Translations under genes and position numbers: made by a program | Notes under the pieces: model-generated | Seen by the model: the letters and a program-made list of their open reading frames with translations, nothing else | The model's database searches: none | What the model was told of the DNA's origin: nothing | Part shown: one piece after another, positions 61,371-64,000 of the stretch | Numbering within the stretch: the first letter of the stretch is position 1 | Layout: each line of letters opens with the position of its first letter | Source: CALNYZ01 sp942490945 | GTDB lineage: Bacteria; Pseudomonadota; Gammaproteobacteria; UBA6429; Thiohalophilaceae | Length of the DNA: 64,000 nt | NCBI GenBank assembly: GCA_942490945.1 | Contig: CALNYZ010000018.1 | Coordinates: 992,001 to 1,056,000 of the forward strand | Direction of reading: 5' to 3'

Positions 61371-61715
61371 CTAACTTAATATATCGAGAACTTTTTCAGG
61401 CGGTCTGCCGATAACGGCTTTGGTGCCGATAATGACAATTGGGCGCTCGATGAGATGTGGGTATTTGACCATGGCAGCCAGAATGCTGTCCTCGGATAGA
61501 TCAGGGTTATCCAGGCCGGCAGTCTTATATTCGGCCTCTTTGCTGCGGAGGAGTGTGCGAGCATCGACCCCCAGCAAGTTAAGAATTTCTTTTAGTGTGG
61601 CAATATCCGGAGGGGTCTTCAAATATTCAATCACTTCGGGTTGAGCGCCATGTTGTTGTAATATCTGTAAAGTTTGTCGAGATTTGCTGCAGCGGGGGTT
61701 ATGGTATATTTTCAT
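61371..61715 (-). CDS. arsC: Glutaredoxin-dependent arsenate reductase family protein
   Basis: This 114-residue ArsC/Spx-fold protein opens MKIYHNPRCSKSRQTLQIL with the catalytic Cys in NPRCSKSR and has HLIERPIVIIGTKAVIGRPPEKV at the end, with the Arg residues of arsenate reductase. The family includes the functional ArsC and YfgD-like proteins; the trio context (arsC-wrbA-DUF2069) is that of the YfgD group, so an arsenic role is uncertain. Confidence 0.88.
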   Translation of the reverse strand: MKIYHNPRCSKSRQTLQILQQHGAQPEVIEYLKTPPDIATLKEILNLLGVDARTLLRSKEAEYKTAGLDNPDLSEDSILAAMVKYPHLIERPIVIIGTKAVIGRPPEKVLDILS

Positions 61716-61848
61716 AATGTGACTCAGTTTTAAATTTCGCCATCAGAATAACATTTTATTAGCTATAGCATGTTATGGATTCGGTTGTTAATATTCGCGG
61801 CCTGAAACTTGCCTGCCGAGCTTGTAATTTTACTCGACTGGGCCTTGC

Positions 61849-61877
61849 TTGACACTCGGAATATCGAGTGTTACGTT
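61849..61877 (+). promoter_or_regulatory. Candidate promoter with operator-like repeat
   Basis: A perfect -35, TTGACA (61849-61854), is followed after 17 bases by a weak -10, TACGTT (61872-61877). An inverted repeat ACACTCG (61852-61858) / CGAGTGT (61865-61871) fills the spacer and could bind a repressor. It lies just before the DUF4398 lipoprotein gene. Confidence 0.45.
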
Positions 61878-61906
61878 TTACGAAAATGTCATGTTTGGAG
61901 AGACAT

Positions 61907-62212
61907 TTGATTAGTGTGCATAAATTTGTCCTGTTGCTGATGGTTATTGGCCTGTCGGCATGTGCCTTGTTGCCACCCGTGCAGGAAATGAGTAACGCCA
62001 GACAGTCATTAAACGCGGCAAAAGCCGTGCAAACCGATATACATCATCCTGATGAGTATAAATATGCACAAGAATTGATAGATCTTGCCAGCAAGCAAAT
62101 TGAGCAGGGTGAATACACAAATGCGCGCGCGAATGCCATTTTAGCGAAACAGGTAGCAATAAAAGCACGTCAGCAAACACTCAATAAAACCCGAACGGAA
62201 AACAAACCATGA
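61907..62212 (+). CDS. DUF4398-type lipoprotein
   Basis: This protein of about 101 residues starts at TTG 61907, with a good ribosome site (GGAGAG) six bases before. An upstream ATG at 61868 lies inside the predicted promoter and would spoil the signal peptide. The signal ends at the lipobox LSAC. The mature part is helical and holds an alternating AEQLIDLASKQIEQGEYTNARANAI-like repeat (as EYKYAQELIDLASKQIEQGE), the DUF4398 pattern. It is probably an outer-membrane or inner-membrane lipoprotein of unknown role, followed by a LysM lipoprotein. Confidence 0.78.
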   Translation: MISVHKFVLLLMVIGLSACALLPPVQEMSNARQSLNAAKAVQTDIHHPDEYKYAQELIDLASKQIEQGEYTNARANAILAKQVAIKARQQTLNKTRTENKP

Positions 62213-62365
62213 TTATCGTGAAAGGTAAGCTAATTCAAAAAATCAGTATTTTCTAATGTTTAAAAATTAAGCAACCACATCACCGTATACCGGCTTGACA
62301 CTAAATAGAATCAAGGTGATACTGGTGAAAAATGCAAAATCCACAATCTTGGAGTTAAAAATAAC

Positions 62366-62998
62366 ATGAATATCTCGCGTAAGCTAAAACACCTATTTCT
62401 CGCACTGGTGACCATTGGCTTTGTAATCGGCTGTGCAGGTACAACTGAAGAAAGCAAAGATGCAAGTGGTGGTAGTGATGCTGCTTCTGCAATTGCTGCT
62501 GCTAAGGCTGCTTACGATAAAGCAAAAAAAGAATTATATGCCTGGCGTGACACCGGAAAATTGATTAAACAAGCTGAAAAAGCACTAAAAGACGGTAAAG
62601 ACGCTGAAGCAATCAAATTGGCAAACAAGGCACGTAATCAGGCTGAACTGGCGCTGGCACAAAAAGAAGCAGAGATGAATCGAAATCGTGATTTATTTGG
62701 CGCATCTTCATATGGCAGCTCAGGCGGTTCCGATTATTCGGTTGTCAAAGGCGACAGTTTATGGAGAATTTCAGGTAAATCTGAAGTCTATGGTAACCCT
62801 TACCAGTGGCCACTGATTTACAAGACTAATAGCGCTAAAATTAAAGATGCGGATTTGATCTTCCCCGGCCAAAAACTGGCAATTGATAAAGATCCATCAT
62901 CAGGTGCTGTAGCTGCTGCGGTTAAGCACGCAAAAACACGTGGTGCATGGTCAATTGGTAAAGTTGAAGATTCAGATAAATCTTACCTTTCAAAATAG
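62366..62998 (+). CDS. LysM-domain lipoprotein
   Basis: This 210-residue protein has a lipoprotein signal ending at Cys23 (FVIGC). An alanine/lysine-rich helical part (about 30-105: AKAAYDKAKKELYAWRD) resembles the preceding DUF4398 protein. A C-terminal LysM domain (about 127-180: YSVVKGDSLWRISGKSEVYGNP, INFPGQKL-type end LIFPGQKLAI) binds peptidoglycan. The paired, related helical parts suggest the two genes arose from a common ancestor. A strong terminator follows. Confidence 0.88.
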   Translation: MNISRKLKHLFLALVTIGFVIGCAGTTEESKDASGGSDAASAIAAAKAAYDKAKKELYAWRDTGKLIKQAEKALKDGKDAEAIKLANKARNQAELALAQKEAEMNRNRDLFGASSYGSSGGSDYSVVKGDSLWRISGKSEVYGNPYQWPLIYKTNSAKIKDADLIFPGQKLAIDKDPSSGAVAAAVKHAKTRGAWSIGKVEDSDKSYLSK

Positions 62999-63020
62999 TT
63001 TGCAGTATTTATTACTGATT

Positions 63021-63046
63021 AAAGGCCTCGTTAGAGGCCTTTTTTT
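63021..63046 (+). terminator. Rho-independent terminator after the LysM gene
   Basis: A 9-bp stem (AAAGGCCTC/GAGGCCTTT, 63021-63029 with 63034-63042) with loop GTTA is followed by a T-run. It lies 22 bases after the stop. Confidence 0.93.
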
Positions 63047-63087
63047 ATGTTTGGCATAAATAATAAATATATAAAACCAGGCACATT

Positions 63088-63903
63088 ATGATTTCAAAGC
63101 GACTTATAACAGCCTGCTTTAAACAATTTGTCACAGATGGCTGTTTGACCTCGGCAGCAGCGTTATCGTTTACCACACTGCTGGGTCTGGTGCCGCTTTT
63201 AGCAGTCAGTTTTTATTGGGTAAGAATATTGTTTACTGAGCCAGCGCACCAGCAAAAAATACTTGAGTTTATTATGACAATTTTACCACCCGAGTACGGG
63301 ATACGTTTATTTCGGGAGCTCGTTACACTGGCATTGAATGCGACAAAACTTAATATGCTTGGCTTGTTATCGTTAATTGTTATTATCATTGCCGGTTTGA
63401 ATACAATTGATCATACGCTGAATCGAATCTGGAAAATAAAACGTTGTCACCGCAGCTTGTATAAGATGGTGTTATATTTTCTGGTTATCTTGTTAGTTCC
63501 AGTCTTGATTGGCTACAGTATATATTTGACCAGTTATTTAACGGCATTACCGTTGGTAAGTGAAGTATCAAACCAGTTAAGACTTGTTGCCATACTGCGA
63601 TACATTGGACCTACGCTTGCCAGCTTTATCGGATTTACCATCTTGTTTATGTGGGTTCCTAATACCAATGTCATATTCCGTCATGCATTAATTGCATCAA
63701 TACTTACTACAATACTGTTTGAAATGACAAAATTAATTGTTCTGACTTATATTAAAGTTGTGCCAGCATACAATATTATTTATGGCGCCTTGGCGAGTAT
63801 CCCGATTTTTTGTGTATGGATGTACCTGTCATGGTCTATTGTGTTGTTTGGTGCGGTCGTCAATTGCCAACTACAAAATAAGGCATATTTGAATGACGTG
63901 TAA
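63088..63903 (+). CDS. YihY/virulence factor BrkB family membrane protein
   Basis: This 271-residue protein has about six helices and the YihY/BrkB pattern: LTSAAALSFTTLLGLVPLLAVSF at the start, TIDHTLNRIWKIKR, and VVPAYNIIYGALASIPIFCVWMYLSW near the end. The family was once annotated as ribonuclease BN; that assignment is obsolete. Function is unclear (possible efflux or envelope role). It lies between a terminator and the partial gene at the window edge. Confidence 0.92.
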   Translation: MISKRLITACFKQFVTDGCLTSAAALSFTTLLGLVPLLAVSFYWVRILFTEPAHQQKILEFIMTILPPEYGIRLFRELVTLALNATKLNMLGLLSLIVIIIAGLNTIDHTLNRIWKIKRCHRSLYKMVLYFLVILLVPVLIGYSIYLTSYLTALPLVSEVSNQLRLVAILRYIGPTLASFIGFTILFMWVPNTNVIFRHALIASILTTILFEMTKLIVLTYIKVVPAYNIIYGALASIPIFCVWMYLSWSIVLFGAVVNCQLQNKAYLNDV

Positions 63904-63947
63904 TAAATATGATTTCTAATTTCGAAATTTTGCATACAGGATATATA

Positions 63948-64000
63948 ATGAAATTATTTTTTTCTGTTCTGATGTCTTTGTTCCTACTGTTACCTGTACA
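63948..64000 (+). CDS. Partial exported protein cut by the window end
   Basis: ATG 63948 follows a ribosome site (AGGA, 63938-63941) and encodes MKLFFSVLMSLFLLLPV, the start of a typical signal peptide. The sequence ends there, so the product cannot be identified. Confidence 0.55.
   Translation, partial: MKLFFSVLMSLFLLLPV

Noticed and set aside
63088..63903. Ribonuclease BN
   Set aside because: The YihY/BrkB family was once labelled this way, but the true enzyme is a different, soluble protein; this one is a membrane protein.

Overview
The window comes from a chemolithoautotrophic proteobacterium, most likely a gammaproteobacterial sulfur-oxidiser-like organism. The grounds are an alpha-carboxysome with form IA RuBisCO, an Rnf complex, and trios such as arsC-wrbA-DUF2069, purM-purN and DUF2066-pgsA-like-perM-hda that are typical of Gammaproteobacteria. 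The species cannot be fixed from the sequence alone. No tRNA, rRNA, CRISPR array, insertion sequence or prophage was seen.

Region 1 (about 1-15.7 kb, + strand) is a CO2-concentrating superlocus. It starts with csoS1D (pseudohexameric tandem-BMC shell protein) and a Nudix hydrolase, then a 475-base regulatory gap. Next come cbbL, cbbS, csoS2, csoSCA, csoS4A, csoS4B, three near-identical csoS1 genes, a ferritin-like gene, acRAF, and mcdA/mcdB for carboxysome positioning. They are followed by sbtA/sbtB (Na+-bicarbonate transporter and its PII-like regulator), a SulP anion/bicarbonate transporter with a large extra hydrophilic insert, and cbbR. Together these genes can import bicarbonate, convert it to CO2 inside the shell, fix it, keep RuBisCO folded, segregate the compartments and regulate the set.

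Region 2 (15.9-25.9 kb) holds a small unknown membrane protein and a DUF4212-SSS sodium symporter pair with a built-in EF-hand loop. A 706-residue exonuclease-CBS-DUF294 fusion follows. Then comes a minus-strand run of small genes: an unknown gene, a methyltransferase, a VOC protein, a membrane-anchored unknown, a GFA protein, fumC and an NTF2-like protein.

Region 3 (26-34.3 kb, +) encodes a pyruvate dehydrogenase-type complex in which E2, with two lipoyl domains, is fused to E3 in one 1018-residue chain. A MotY/OmpA-like envelope protein and argG follow.

Region 4 (34.3-45.7 kb, -) has an hvfABC-DoxX operon for a modified cysteine peptide, probably copper-binding, whose precursor has seven EGKCG motifs. 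Beyond it lie DUF1841, nth, the complete rnfABCDGE set and metG.

Region 5 (45.9-64 kb) is mostly housekeeping: mrp, dcd, an RND/MMPL exporter, a membrane diguanylate cyclase paired with a PhnD-like binding protein, an MtfA-like peptidase, purN/purM, hda, arsC/wrbA, two envelope lipoproteins and a YihY/BrkB protein. The window ends inside a gene with a signal peptide.

The most interesting items are the layout of the carboxysome/CCM superlocus, the Hvf peptide operon, the exonuclease-CBS-DUF294 fusion beside an EF-hand symporter, the SulP insert, and the E2-E3 fusion. Several gene starts were moved because the first in-frame start codon lies too close to the ribosome binding site.
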